From IMG/VR virus record IMGVR_UViG_3300049811_000333, positions 1 to 64,000 of that record: a DNA stretch of 64,000 nucleotides; one strand, 5' to 3'. Below, piece after piece: positions 36,366 to 42,752 of this stretch. Both the position numbers and the translations under genes were made by a program. This DNA is from a virus. The notes under the pieces are model-generated. The model was given only the letters and a program-made list of their open reading frames with translations, was not told the origin of the DNA and searched no databases. Every line of letters starts with the position of its first letter. Position 1 is the stretch's first letter.

Positions 36366-36443
36366 TGGCGCCCCTACGAGGGATCGAACCTCGATTTCGC
36401 AGCCGAGCGGCTTCGCGTCCTAGTCCAGTTAGACGATAGGGGC
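36366..36443 (-). tRNA. tRNA, Glu-like body, anticodon unclear (8-nt loop)
   Basis: Complete cloverleaf with encoded CCA: acceptor GCCCCTA/TAGGGGC, D arm opening TCGTCTA as in tRNA-Glu, T arm CGAGG-TTCGATC-CCTCG. The anticodon arm pairs as CGAAG/CTGCG with one mismatch and an 8-nt loop CCGCTCGG, or closes further to a 4-nt loop. Counting from the 3' side would give anticodon CTC (Glu), but there is no T at position 33. Confidence 0.7.
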
Positions 36444-36450
36444 AGTGAGT

Positions 36451-36528
36451 TGGCCTCGCTTGCGGGAGTCGAACCACGCATTTCGCAGCCGAGAGGCAGC
36501 GCGTCCTATGCCATTAGACGAAAGCGAG
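36451..36528 (-). tRNA. tRNA, Glu-like body, anticodon probably CTC (8-nt loop)
   Basis: Acceptor CTCGCTT/AAGCGAG, encoded discriminator G and CCA, D arm TCGTCTAATGGC...AGGAC. Anticodon arm CGCTG/CTGCG with one mismatch and an 8-nt loop CCTCTCGG; counted from the 3' side anticodon CTC with T33. The T stem GCG-t-GG/CC-CGC has a bulged base. Atypical but with all ends intact. Confidence 0.65.
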
Positions 36529-36535
36529 GAAGGGA

Positions 36536-36787
36536 TTAGAAGTAGAAGTCAGCGGCGAGGCCATTCCCTTGCCAGACTTCCACACGAAACGGCATCGAGG
36601 TGCGCAGGGTGCGCGTGTCTTGATCCTCAAAGGCGAAGTCTGCGAGCTTCGCAGGAGAGCCGCCGTAGTACGCGATGATCGTGGTGTAGTCGCGCGCACA
36701 GCCATCGAACTGGAACGTAAAGTCCTTGAACGAGAGGAAGCCGAGGCGCAGGTCGCCGTACTTCTCAAGCAATTCGTCGCGCGTCAT
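36536..36787 (-). CDS. Hypothetical protein between tRNA genes, 83 aa
   Basis: Globular, Phe-rich (FLSFKDFTFQFDGCARDYTT, MPFRVEVWQGNGLAADFYF). GGAGGATCGC before the ATG at 36787; the open frame beyond overlaps tRNA and is discarded. Unrecognised. Confidence 0.65.
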   Translation of the reverse strand: MTRDELLEKYGDLRLGFLSFKDFTFQFDGCARDYTTIIAYYGGSPAKLADFAFEDQDTRTLRTSMPFRVEVWQGNGLAADFYF

Positions 36788-36805
36788 GCGATCCTCCGAG
36801 AGAGT

Positions 36806-36881
36806 TGGCGCCCCTGGCGGGAGTCGAACCGCGCCTTTCACAGCCGAGAAGCCGTATGTCCTGCCACTAGACGACAGGGGC
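36806..36881 (-). tRNA. tRNA, Glu-like body, anticodon probably CTC (8-nt loop)
   Basis: Acceptor GCCCCTG/CAGGGGC, encoded CCA, D arm TCGTCTAGTGGCAGGAC. Anticodon arm TACGG/CTGTG (two wobble pairs) with 8-nt loop CTTCTCGG; counted from the 3' side anticodon CTC preceded by T33. The T stem GCG-c-GG/CC-CGC has the same bulge as the middle tRNA. Confidence 0.65.
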
Positions 36882-36888
36882 ATGAGGG

Positions 36889-37254
36889 TTACGGGGATTT
36901 ACGGAAGTCCACCGCGACGCTGTAGTATCCATTCGAGGAGCCCAGCCAGCGCAAGGTGACGTGCCCCTTGATGGTGCCGAACTTGTAGAAGGTCCACATC
37001 GAGATGCCGTCGATGCCTTCACCTGCGTCTGAGTTCTCCTCAGAGGCTTCGAGGATGGGCGAGCCGATGAGGTCATCGAGCGAGCCGATGGTCTCTTCGA
37101 GGTAAACGCTTTCGCAGCAATCCTGCATGTGGCCCATCCAGTAGAGAGAGCCATCATCGAGGGTGAAGCTAAGGCCATCGCCATCATCCACGATAGAGAC
37201 GATGGTTTTGCCGATGAGGTCAAATACTGGCGTATTTTTCCAGCCGTACTTCAT
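36889..37254 (-). CDS. DUF7448-like protein, 121 aa
   Basis: LIGKTIVSIVDDGDGLSFTL, DDGSLYWMGHMQDCCESVYL, EETIGSLDDLIGSPILEASE and a C-terminal KGHVTLRWLGSSNGYYSVAV match a small conserved phage family (DUF7448-like) of unknown function. GGAGGCTCGC precedes the ATG at 37254. Confidence 0.7.
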   Translation of the reverse strand: MKYGWKNTPVFDLIGKTIVSIVDDGDGLSFTLDDGSLYWMGHMQDCCESVYLEETIGSLDDLIGSPILEASEENSDAGEGIDGISMWTFYKFGTIKGHVTLRWLGSSNGYYSVAVDFRKSP

Positions 37255-37279
37255 GCGAGCCTCCGTTGTGAGGTTGCTA

Positions 37280-37300
37280 GGCGGCACGCGAGGTGCCGCC
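37280..37300 (-). other. Intercistronic hairpin
   Basis: GGCGGCA/TGCCGCC, 7-bp stem and 7-nt loop, between two leftward genes, without T-run. A similar element lies at 38176-38196, both preceded on the plus strand by GAGGTTGCTA. Confidence 0.5.
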
Positions 37301-37308
37301 ACGGAACA

Positions 37309-37602
37309 TCACAGGCCGTGGTCAGAGCCGAACCGTTCGCGGCCGGGGTCCACGCAGGTCACTTCGAAGTCGATGGGGGCTTCCACGAAGAGAGCCGACG
37401 CGATGGCGTTCGCGATGTCACTGGAGCGCGCCATGCGGGCGGCTTGGATTTTCTCCACGATCTCGTAGAGGCGCGCGAACTCGCGGGTGCAGGTGGCTGC
37501 GAGGTAGTCATCGTCCGGCACGTAGTACGCCACCATGGCCGCATCGAGCGCGTAGCGGCCAGTGACGAAGAGATCGAGGCACTCGGCCTGCGTGAGCTTC
37601 AT
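37309..37602 (-). CDS. Hypothetical protein, 97 aa
   Basis: Helical protein (LTQAECLDLFVTGRYALDAA, FARLYEIVEKIQAARMARSS). AGGTGATCC precedes the ATG. Unrecognised. Confidence 0.65.
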   Translation of the reverse strand: MKLTQAECLDLFVTGRYALDAAMVAYYVPDDDYLAATCTREFARLYEIVEKIQAARMARSSDIANAIASALFVEAPIDFEVTCVDPGRERFGSDHGL

Positions 37603-37605
37603 GGA

Positions 37606-37899
37606 TCACCTGTAGAAGGTTGCTGCGGGATAGAGTTCAAGGAGCTTGGCCTTCGCACCGCCGCGCCAAGGCGCGCGCAGGAACCCGTCAATGGTTCCCT
37701 CCGCGTTGCGATACCAGTAGAGAGGCTGTCCGAGGCCCCAGTAGGCCCCGCCTTCGTCGTATCCGCCGGAGTCAATCGCGACCCGCGAGAGGTAGAGCTT
37801 GTGCGGGGCGAGGGTATCAACCGGATCGGAATAGGGGTTCGGTCGCGACGGCCGCCCCATGGGGGCGCCGTAGCGGCAATCCACGCGAGGGAGCTTCAT
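37606..37899 (-). CDS. Hypothetical protein, 97 aa
   Basis: Tyr/Gly/Pro-rich (CRYGAPMGRPSRPNPYSDPV, SGGYDEGGAYWGLGQPLYWY). Begins with MKL like the following product. Unrecognised. Confidence 0.65.
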   Translation of the reverse strand: MKLPRVDCRYGAPMGRPSRPNPYSDPVDTLAPHKLYLSRVAIDSGGYDEGGAYWGLGQPLYWYRNAEGTIDGFLRAPWRGGAKAKLLELYPAATFYR

Positions 37900-37902
37900 G
37901 CG

Positions 37903-38049
37903 TCACCCGTAGATTTGTTTGAGGATGGCGGCACCAAGTGCCCGCAAGCGGGCGTTGTTGGTGTTGAGGTACTGGTTGGCGCGTTGCTCCGCGCCTCCAG
38001 TGCCAAGGGCCGCGACAACGGCCTTGGCTTCTTCATCGATCTGGCTCAT
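37903..38049 (-). CDS. 48-residue helical protein
   Basis: Ala-rich helix (IDEEAKAVVAALGTGGAEQR, ANQYLNTNNARLRALGAAIL). Its ATG overlaps the upstream membrane peptide stop (ATGA). Function unknown. Confidence 0.6.
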   Translation of the reverse strand: MSQIDEEAKAVVAALGTGGAEQRANQYLNTNNARLRALGAAILKQIYG

Positions 38050-38153
38050 GGCGAGACCAGGGCCAAGATGGCGATCACGAGCCAGAAGATGACCGTGAAC
38101 GACACCATGGCGGAGATCGTGAACAGCGCGAGCCGCACGAGGACTTCGTACAT
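38046..38153 (-). CDS. 35-residue membrane peptide
   Basis: Almost wholly hydrophobic (LFTISAMVSFTVIFWLVIAI) after MYEVLVRLA. AGGAGGTTCCC before the ATG is a near-perfect start signal. Likely inner-membrane peptide; function unknown. Confidence 0.6.
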   Translation of the reverse strand: MYEVLVRLALFTISAMVSFTVIFWLVIAILALVSP

Positions 38154-38175
38154 GGGAACCTCCTGAGGTTGCTAC

Positions 38176-38196
38176 GCGGCACCGCGAGGATGCCGC
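38176..38196 (-). other. Intercistronic hairpin
   Basis: GCGGCA/TGCCGC, 6-bp stem and 9-nt loop, with flanks (GAGGTTGCTA) like the hairpin at 37280. No T-run. Confidence 0.45.
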
Positions 38197-38205
38197 GAGG
38201 GAACG

Positions 38206-38508
38206 TCAGTGCTTAGGCTTCCACCCCCAGGGCGAGCGGGACTTGATCTCGCAATCGAGATCGCCGCCGCACACGGTCCAAGGGACGATGTCGCATTGGT
38301 CTTCGTCGCCACCCACGCAGTTGCAGGTGTCGCCGGGTGTGTCGTCGTCGTCGCAAGGGACGATGTCCTGAGGGAAGCGCGGGCCCGGAAGGCCGCGCAG
38401 GTCCACCACGTTCAGCGAGAGTTCGTCCGCGGCGCGGTAGTCCATGGCCCCGGCCGGGCTCGCGAGCGCGAGCGCGGCAAGGGCGAGAGCCTTACTGTTC
38501 CAGCGCAT
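38206..38508 (-). CDS. Secreted Cys-rich protein, 100 aa
   Basis: A clear signal peptide (MRWNSKALALAALALASPAG, cleavage near AGA-MD) followed by an acidic mature part with six cysteines (CDDDDTPGDTCNCVGGDEDQ, CDIVP, WTVCGGDLDCEIK), fit for disulphides or metal binding in the periplasm. Possibly a lysogeny-expressed moron or exclusion factor. The ATG lacks a good Shine-Dalgarno and overlaps the upstream gene. Confidence 0.7.
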   Translation of the reverse strand: MRWNSKALALAALALASPAGAMDYRAADELSLNVVDLRGLPGPRFPQDIVPCDDDDTPGDTCNCVGGDEDQCDIVPWTVCGGDLDCEIKSRSPWGWKPKH

Positions 38509-38638
38509 GACGCGGAACCGGATGGAACACGCGGTCGCCGGGGATGTAGGCGGGGGTGGGGGCGAGGCGCCAGAACTTGATGCGCCAGCGTCCGATGGCG
38601 AGAGTGTGAAGCCCGCCGATGCGAGTGTGCTTAAACAT
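38492..38638 (-). CDS. Small basic protein, 48 aa
   Basis: MFKHTRIGGLHTLAIGRWRI and FWRLAPTPAYIPGDRVFHPV; GGAGGCTTAGCT precedes the ATG at 38638. Overlaps the secreted-protein gene by 17 nt. Unrecognised. Confidence 0.6.
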   Translation of the reverse strand: MFKHTRIGGLHTLAIGRWRIKFWRLAPTPAYIPGDRVFHPVPRHALEQ

Positions 38639-38656
38639 AGCTAAGCCTCCGCAAGA

Positions 38657-38679
38657 GGCGCACACCCTACGTGTGCGCC
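38657..38679 (-). other. Intercistronic hairpin
   Basis: GGCGCACAC/GTGTGCGCC, perfect 9-bp stem with a 5-nt loop, 20 nt upstream of the 38638 start. No T-run. Confidence 0.5.
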
Positions 38680-38856
38680 CGTCGCGAGGGCCGCGCTGTG
38701 GTGGTTTGCCAAGAGACGCGCCGTCCGGTCGTGCACCTAAGCACCGATCACCCCTGCCTCCCAAAGTCAGACGGGCAGGCCGTCGCGGGACTTACCGCCT
38801 TGGCAAATTGTTTTTCGCGAGGGCTTCCGGGGTTTGGACCCCCGGAGCCGCCCGGA

Positions 38857-39015
38857 TCACGCGAGAGAGGAACCGGCGAGCATGGCCTTGGATTGGAGGT
38901 CGATACCCCGGACGAGGCTGTCGTATTCCTCCCGCGAGATGAGGCCGTCCATGTACCGCTCATCGAGGCGGTCCATCTGGCGTTCAACCCAGAGTTCGAC
39001 GAGGTGTTCGCGCAT
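38857..39015 (-). CDS. Small helical protein, 52 aa (SHOCT-like end)
   Basis: MREHLVELWVERQMDRLDER, then YMDGLISREEYDSLVRGID, which resembles the SHOCT motif (short helices with GLIxxEEY). GGGAG precedes the ATG at 39015. Function unknown. Confidence 0.6.
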   Translation of the reverse strand: MREHLVELWVERQMDRLDERYMDGLISREEYDSLVRGIDLQSKAMLAGSSLA

Positions 39016-39087
39016 GGCAATAACTCCCGAAAGGTGAGCGCGAGAGGCGCCCACGTCGCGAGAGTCGGTCAGGTCGCGAGAGTTGGC

Positions 39088-39114
39088 CCCCTCCGGGGTC
39101 TCAATCCGGAGGGG
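39088..39114 (-). other. Intercistronic hairpin
   Basis: CCCCTCCGG/CCGGAGGGG, perfect 9-bp stem with a 9-nt loop, between two leftward genes and without T-run; preceded by two TCGCGAGAG repeats. Confidence 0.5.
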
Positions 39115-39121
39115 CGCGAGA

Positions 39122-39352
39122 TCAGAGTTGTCGCGAGGCGATGTAGTCCGCCGTCTCCAGGTTAAGGCTCTGGATCAGGCTGGGGTCGCCATCGTCGGGG
39201 GAAAATTCGAGGTCAATCAGCTTGGCGAGGTCGTCCCCATGGATGCGCTGGGCATACATGAAGGTCTCGGCCGATTTGTAGTCGGCGAACTCCTGGAAGT
39301 CGCCCGTGATCCCCCGAGGGGTGACATGGACGACCGAGACATGGTAAGGCAT
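39122..39352 (-). CDS. Hypothetical protein, 76 aa
   Basis: MPYHVSVVHVTPRGITGDFQ, EFADYKSAETFMYAQRIHGD; small alpha/beta protein. GGAGCACACCC precedes the ATG at 39352. Unrecognised. Confidence 0.65.
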   Translation of the reverse strand: MPYHVSVVHVTPRGITGDFQEFADYKSAETFMYAQRIHGDDLAKLIDLEFSPDDGDPSLIQSLNLETADYIASRQL

Positions 39353-39494
39353 GGGTGTGCTCCACATGATGCGCGCCCGTAGTGGGCGCGCACGACGTGA
39401 GGCGCACGCGCGCGTAGTGGGACCCGAGGCGCCGAGGTGCCGCCGGGAAAATTCGGATTTGTCGATTTTCAGAACCCGGAAGTTCCGGGCACCG

Positions 39495-39510
39495 ATCACT
39501 TTTCCGTGAT
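39495..39510. repeat. ATCAC-N6-GTGAT dyad 1
   Basis: ATCAC-TTTTCC-GTGAT. First of five copies; arms identical in all, spacer variable. Confidence 0.7.
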
Positions 39511-39565
39511 GATGCGGCGCACAAAACGTCCACGGACTATTGTGCGGCGCACACTCCGGGCACGG

Positions 39566-39581
39566 ATCACTTTCTCGTGAT
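39566..39581. repeat. ATCAC-N6-GTGAT dyad 2
   Basis: ATCAC-TTTCTC-GTGAT, 71 bp from dyad 1. Confidence 0.7.
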
Positions 39582-39606
39582 GCTGCGATGCACGCTCCGA
39601 ACCCGG

Positions 39607-39622
39607 ATCACATTCCCGTGAT
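39607..39622. repeat. ATCAC-N6-GTGAT dyad 3
   Basis: ATCAC-ATTCCC-GTGAT; arms extend to GGATCAC/GTGATCC. 41 bp from dyad 2. Confidence 0.7.
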
Positions 39623-39680
39623 CCGTGAACGCAACATTGTGCAACGCAATCTCGCGGTTGCGTTGTACGATGCAGCGCAC

Positions 39681-39710
39681 AAAAAAAAACGGGCGGCCCG
39701 AAAGCCGCCC
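39681..39710 (-). terminator. Rho-independent terminator (leftward)
   Basis: On the minus strand GGGCGGC/GCCGCCC with a 6-nt loop, followed by G and nine Ts. It ends the two-gene transcript from the promoter at 40772. Confidence 0.9.
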
Positions 39711-39731
39711 GCCCGATACTCCCGGCCCGGA

Positions 39732-39986
39732 TTAAATCCCGGCCACGTAAATCGGGCACCGTTTCCCGATGCCCCGATGGTAGGCCACGGCCACGTCCAA
39801 CCCGTGGTGAACGTCCGGATAGGGTATGGCCGGACCCTGCCCAATGGCCACGGTCAGGCATCGGGCCGACTGCCCGCGCATTAGTCGGTCATGCGCCTCC
39901 GCCTTCATGGCGGCCCGCCGCGCATAAAAGTCCCGGGCAACGGCCCGGATAGCGGCCATACGTTCCTGCTTCTGTTCCGGTGTCAT
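39732..39986 (-). CDS. Hypothetical protein, 84 aa
   Basis: Basic helical start (EQKQERMAAIRAVARDFYAR, AEAHDRLMRGQSARC) and a compact end (GHHGLDVAVAYHRG-like HHGLDVAVAYHRGIG). GGAGGATCTTTGACC precedes the ATG at 39986. Last gene before the terminator. Unrecognised. Confidence 0.65.
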   Translation of the reverse strand: MTPEQKQERMAAIRAVARDFYARRAAMKAEAHDRLMRGQSARCLTVAIGQGPAIPYPDVHHGLDVAVAYHRGIGKRCPIYVAGI

Positions 39987-39988
39987 GG

Positions 39989-40687
39989 TCAAAGATCCTC
40001 CAATGCCAAAATCCCGGCCGATAGGTCGGTTTTGATTTCGTTCGCCTTCAATCGCAACGTGCCGATTGTCTTTGGCCTGACCGATTGCTTAACCGGACGC
40101 GGTCCGGCCGCCTTCCGGGCGGCTTCAATCTTCGCCCGGGTCTCGGCCTTAAGTCCGGCCTTCCGGATACGTTCGATTGCCCGCGCTTCCTGGCGTCCGG
40201 CCAATGCCGCCGCCCGGAACAGCTTGCGCCGCGCCTTGGCTATCGCCTTGGCGGCGGCTTTCGCCTTCCGGCCATGGACGATCCGGACCGGGGTAACGGT
40301 CCGGGTAAAAACATTCAACGTGTCGGCGGCCCGATAGGCCTTGCCGACAAACCCGTCCGTAATCTGATCTTTCTTGATTGGTTTCGGCCGGGACGGTCTC
40401 TTAACTATGACCCGCCCGCCCTCAATCCGGACCGGCTCCCGGTTCACTAACCGGCCATCCGCGTTCACATAGCATCCACCGTGAACATTACCTTCACGGC
40501 CCGTTTGCGGGTTCACGCCACCGGACGCGGCGTGCCGCGTCATGTGCCGGACTTCCCACGGGATGCCGTTTTGATTGGTTGCGGTTCGCACCTCCTGGAC
40601 CGTTTCCCGGAACAGTTGGCTGTTATGCCATCCCGTTACGGTCCCGGCCCTCCGGTTGCGCCGCGCTTGCCTGTTGTGGCTCGCCAT
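39989..40687 (-). CDS. Large basic protein, 232 aa, probably nucleic-acid binding
   Basis: Lys/Arg/Ala-rich throughout (ASHNRQARRNRRAGTVTGWH, GRKAKAAAKAIAKARRKLFR, KAGLKAETRAKIEAARKAA). A central segment (VRHMTRHAASGGVNPQTGRE) contains HNH-like His residues but no clear motif. AAAGGGA precedes the ATG at 40687. Under a promoter flanked by a dyad. Function unknown. Confidence 0.7.
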   Translation of the reverse strand: MASHNRQARRNRRAGTVTGWHNSQLFRETVQEVRTATNQNGIPWEVRHMTRHAASGGVNPQTGREGNVHGGCYVNADGRLVNREPVRIEGGRVIVKRPSRPKPIKKDQITDGFVGKAYRAADTLNVFTRTVTPVRIVHGRKAKAAAKAIAKARRKLFRAAALAGRQEARAIERIRKAGLKAETRAKIEAARKAAGPRPVKQSVRPKTIGTLRLKANEIKTDLSAGILALEDL

Positions 40688-40771
40688 TGCGTTCCCTTTC
40701 CTGGGTTTATCGGCTGACCCGGTGCTAGCCCGGATCGGTCCGCCGCCGCCCATGACCGGGCGACAAAATGA

Positions 40772-40801
40772 ATAGTACGCTTTCCGTTGATACCGCTCTA
40801 A
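40772..40801 (-). promoter_or_regulatory. Leftward promoter beside dyad 4
   Basis: On the minus strand TTAGAG (40796-40801), 18 bp, TACTAT (40772-40777). The -35 is weak, and ATCAC-N6-GTGAT dyad 4 lies 10 bp upstream, a good place for an activator. Confidence 0.55.
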
Positions 40802-40810
40802 TCACGTGAA

Positions 40811-40826
40811 ATCACGAACTCGTGAT
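40811..40826. repeat. ATCAC-N6-GTGAT dyad 4
   Basis: ATCAC-GAACTC-GTGAT, next to the promoter at 40772; a further ATCACGTGA overlaps its left flank. Confidence 0.7.
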
Positions 40827-40916
40827 GTTGTTTTCGTTTGGTTTTTCGCCGTTTGAACCGTGTTCGCCCCATATCCGTGTGCGTCCTTGTGATCGCTTTC
40901 CTTGATAAATGCACGT

Positions 40917-40931
40917 CTTGCACTTGCAACA
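40917..40931. repeat. Operator-like repeat, copy A
   Basis: CTTGCACTTGCAACA, identical over 15 bp to 42121-42135; its core TTGCA-CT-TGCAA is a dyad also found (11 bp) in the repressor promoter. Confidence 0.6.
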
Positions 40932-40976
40932 AATACCTGGGCACCTGTCAATCCTTACACTGACGATTGACCTAGC

Positions 40977-40999
40977 AAAAAGCCCGGGCGAACCGGGCT
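40977..40999 (-). terminator. Rho-independent terminator (leftward)
   Basis: On the minus strand AGCCCGG/CCGGGCT with a 5-nt loop and then TTTTT. It ends the gene at 41006. Confidence 0.85.
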
Positions 41000-41005
41000 T
41001 GATGC

Positions 41006-41311
41006 CTATGGCAATGGCGGCGGTGGGGCTTCATTCCATGTGTTGCCCCGGGCAACGGCCATGTTCCACCGCCAGGATACCCGGGCTTGCTCCCGTTCCC
41101 GGCCCGTGGCCGTGGCCATCCACCGCCGGGCATCGCCCGCTTGATCCAGTGCCCGGGCATACTGTGAACGGGCCGCAATCTTCAACGCTGCGCTAATGCC
41201 ATCGGCATCGCTGAACAGCGCCAGCACTTCCGGCCGCCCGGAATTTATCATCCGCATACGTTCACGGTCTCGGATCGTATCGGCCGCCGACTTCATGTTA
41301 TATCGTAACAT
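41006..41311 (-). CDS. Hypothetical basic protein, 101 aa
   Basis: Arg-rich helical protein (MKSAADTIRDRERMRMINSG, ATGREREQARVSWRWNMAV) with a Pro-rich end (EAPPPPLP). AGGAGGCAAAGCA precedes the ATG at 41311. It has its own promoter and terminator. Function unknown. Confidence 0.7.
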   Translation of the reverse strand: MLRYNMKSAADTIRDRERMRMINSGRPEVLALFSDADGISAALKIAARSQYARALDQAGDARRWMATATGREREQARVSWRWNMAVARGNTWNEAPPPPLP

Positions 41312-41342
41312 TGCTTTGCCTCCTGTGATTTGCTGCACCCTG

Positions 41343-41371
41343 TATATACGCCTCTTTATACCCGCCTTCAA
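41343..41371 (-). promoter_or_regulatory. Leftward promoter
   Basis: On the minus strand TTGAAG (41366-41371), 17 bp, TATATA (41343-41348), followed by CAGGGTG, similar to the CAGGGA after other -10 boxes here. Confidence 0.78.
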
Positions 41372-42013
41372 TCCCGTACAGAATTACCGCCCAAAATAGC
41401 CGCCCGGTGTCATCCTACCCGGGATAGCTGCGCCGGCCCTAATCCAATCCCCCCGGCCACGTCCAACCCCTATCCAGTCGCCCACGGCCCGGAACCCGGA
41501 ACAGACTCCCGCCCTATGGGATGCAATAGGGAATGGTCAGGATACGGACGAACCCGCCCCAACTGCCTATCATCCGTGTGCCTCGGAATTGTGTAACAGT
41601 TGTGGGGGGATTGTTCGCCGACCCTCTATCCCCCGCCCCACAAAGCAAACGCCTCCCGCTTCCGCTCCCCTCTCTCGCCGCCCTAGTCCGGGTTCGCGAC
41701 TATCGCCGGACGGGCGCCAACCCGGTCCGGCCCTCTCTATTGTTTATTTTTTTTGTCTGATTTGTTTGGCTCGGATCGGTCTCAATCCCTGACTGTCACC
41801 TATCCCCATGGTCCGGACTTGCTACCTGGTATCATCCGTGTGCTCCGGACGTACCATGCCCATCCGCCTACATGATTGTCTGATGTCTGATTATTCTTTT
41901 ACTTGTCAATAGCTTAGTTCTACTGTGAACCCTGACTTATGTCTGTTCTGTGAACTCTGATTACTTCAATCTATTGAAATCGTTGGGGATTATTATTCTC
42001 TGTTCACATCTGG

Positions 42014-42029
42014 ATCACAGAAACGTGAT
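42014..42029. repeat. ATCAC-N6-GTGAT dyad 5
   Basis: ATCAC-AGAAAC-GTGAT; arms extend to GATCAC/GTGATC. Confidence 0.7.
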
Positions 42030-42120
42030 CGTGTTCATGGTTTGTTCGCGTGACGCATACGGAAATTCAGGGTGCGGACGGCATCAGTGCCACCCCCACA
42101 ACACAATCCTCATAAGAGCA

Positions 42121-42135
42121 CTTGCACTTGCAACA
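42121..42135. repeat. Operator-like repeat, copy B
   Basis: CTTGCACTTGCAACA, exact 15-bp repeat of 40917-40931. Confidence 0.6.
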
Positions 42136-42204
42136 GGAGTGTCCGGGCTTGTTGCCATTCGTCGGGCATGAGGATGCTATATCCGACGTTTGGTATCATA
42201 CCCC

Positions 42205-42456
42205 CTACCCTTTTTTCTCAGGGATGGGTCCCTCTTTTACGGGTTCTTCCTTTTCACGAGCCCGCTGCCTCGCGGCTCGACAGCTGCTGCACATGCAGGG
42301 ACCTGAGTCAGGGAGCTCAGACGAGTAGTGGCCCATTAGGGGTGTCCTTTTTCTGGTGGGATGGGTCCCCCGGTAGGGGCCTGTTAGGGACCCATCGGGA
42401 AATTCTATCAGTGTACCCCGGTATATCAATTGGACGGTCCGGGTCCCCCTCCCCAT
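42205..42456 (-). CDS. Possible small Cys-containing protein, 83 aa
   Basis: Open frame with a plausible C-terminal half (GHYSSELPDSGPCMCSSCRA, then RQRAREKEEPVKEG). It crosses direct and inverted GGGTCCC repeats and has a weak start, so it may not be a gene. Confidence 0.35.
   Translation of the reverse strand: MGRGTRTVQLIYRGTLIEFPDGSLTGPYRGTHPTRKRTPLMGHYSSELPDSGPCMCSSCRAARQRAREKEEPVKEGPIPEKKG
42221..42396. repeat. GGGATGGGTCCC direct repeats and inverted partner
   Basis: GGGATGGGTCCC occurs at 42221-42232 and 42358-42369; GGGACCCATC at 42387-42396 pairs perfectly with GATGGGTCCC (42360-42369) to form a 10-bp stem with a 17-nt loop about 80 nt before the secreted-protein start. Confidence 0.6.
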
Positions 42457-42476
42457 GTATACCCCAGGAGGTACCC

Positions 42477-42752
42477 ATGAAGACCATAGCACTGTTACTC
42501 GCACTTGCCTTTGCTACCCCAGCGGCTGCTGCGCCCATGATCTTGGGCTGCCATAAGCAGTCTTGCGTGACGGCGACCAGCAAAACCAGCACCCGGACGG
42601 CCTCGGGGCCGGTCCGGGATGGGAAGGTGCGCCTGCCTGGCGGAACCTGGGTTGACTGCGCTGGCGGACCGAAGGTCTCGCTGGGGGACTGCAGGGACAC
42701 CCTGCGGAAGAAGACGGTCGACTTCTGGTACGAGCAGAAGCTGAACAACTAG
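42477..42752 (+). CDS. Secreted small protein, 91 aa
   Basis: The only rightward gene in this stretch. A typical signal peptide (MKTIALLLALAFATPAAAAP) precedes a basic mature domain with four cysteines (LGCHKQSC, VDCAGGP, GDCRDTL), probably two disulphides. AGGAGGTACCC before the ATG is strong. Isolated and opposite to its neighbours, it looks like a lysogenic-conversion (moron) gene; function unknown. Confidence 0.75.
   Translation: MKTIALLLALAFATPAAAAPMILGCHKQSCVTATSKTSTRTASGPVRDGKVRLPGGTWVDCAGGPKVSLGDCRDTLRKKTVDFWYEQKLNN

Larger units (their letters stand above)
39353..39680. other. Non-coding control region with three ATCAC-N6-GTGAT dyads
   Basis: About 330 bp without a credible gene. 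It carries dyads at 39495-39510, 39566-39581 and 39607-39622, each in a loosely repeated context (GGGCACGGATCAC...GATGCTGCG). No clear promoter was found here, though the region lies upstream of the 39352 gene. Confidence 0.65.
41372..42204. other. Long non-coding region
   Basis: About 830 bp, pyrimidine-rich then AT-rich, with no gene on either strand that has a start signal and plausible composition. It contains dyad 5 (42014-42029), operator-like copy B (42121-42135), and divides leftward gene sets. A small RNA or an origin cannot be excluded. Confidence 0.55.

Noticed and set aside
39495-39622. The three spaced dyads considered as a CRISPR array
   Set aside because: Repeat units are only 16 bp with variable centres and irregular spacing of 71 and 41 bp; no cas genes.
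41330-41792. Several short Pro/Arg-rich rightward frames in the long non-coding region
   Set aside because: No start signals; composition reflects pyrimidine-rich DNA.
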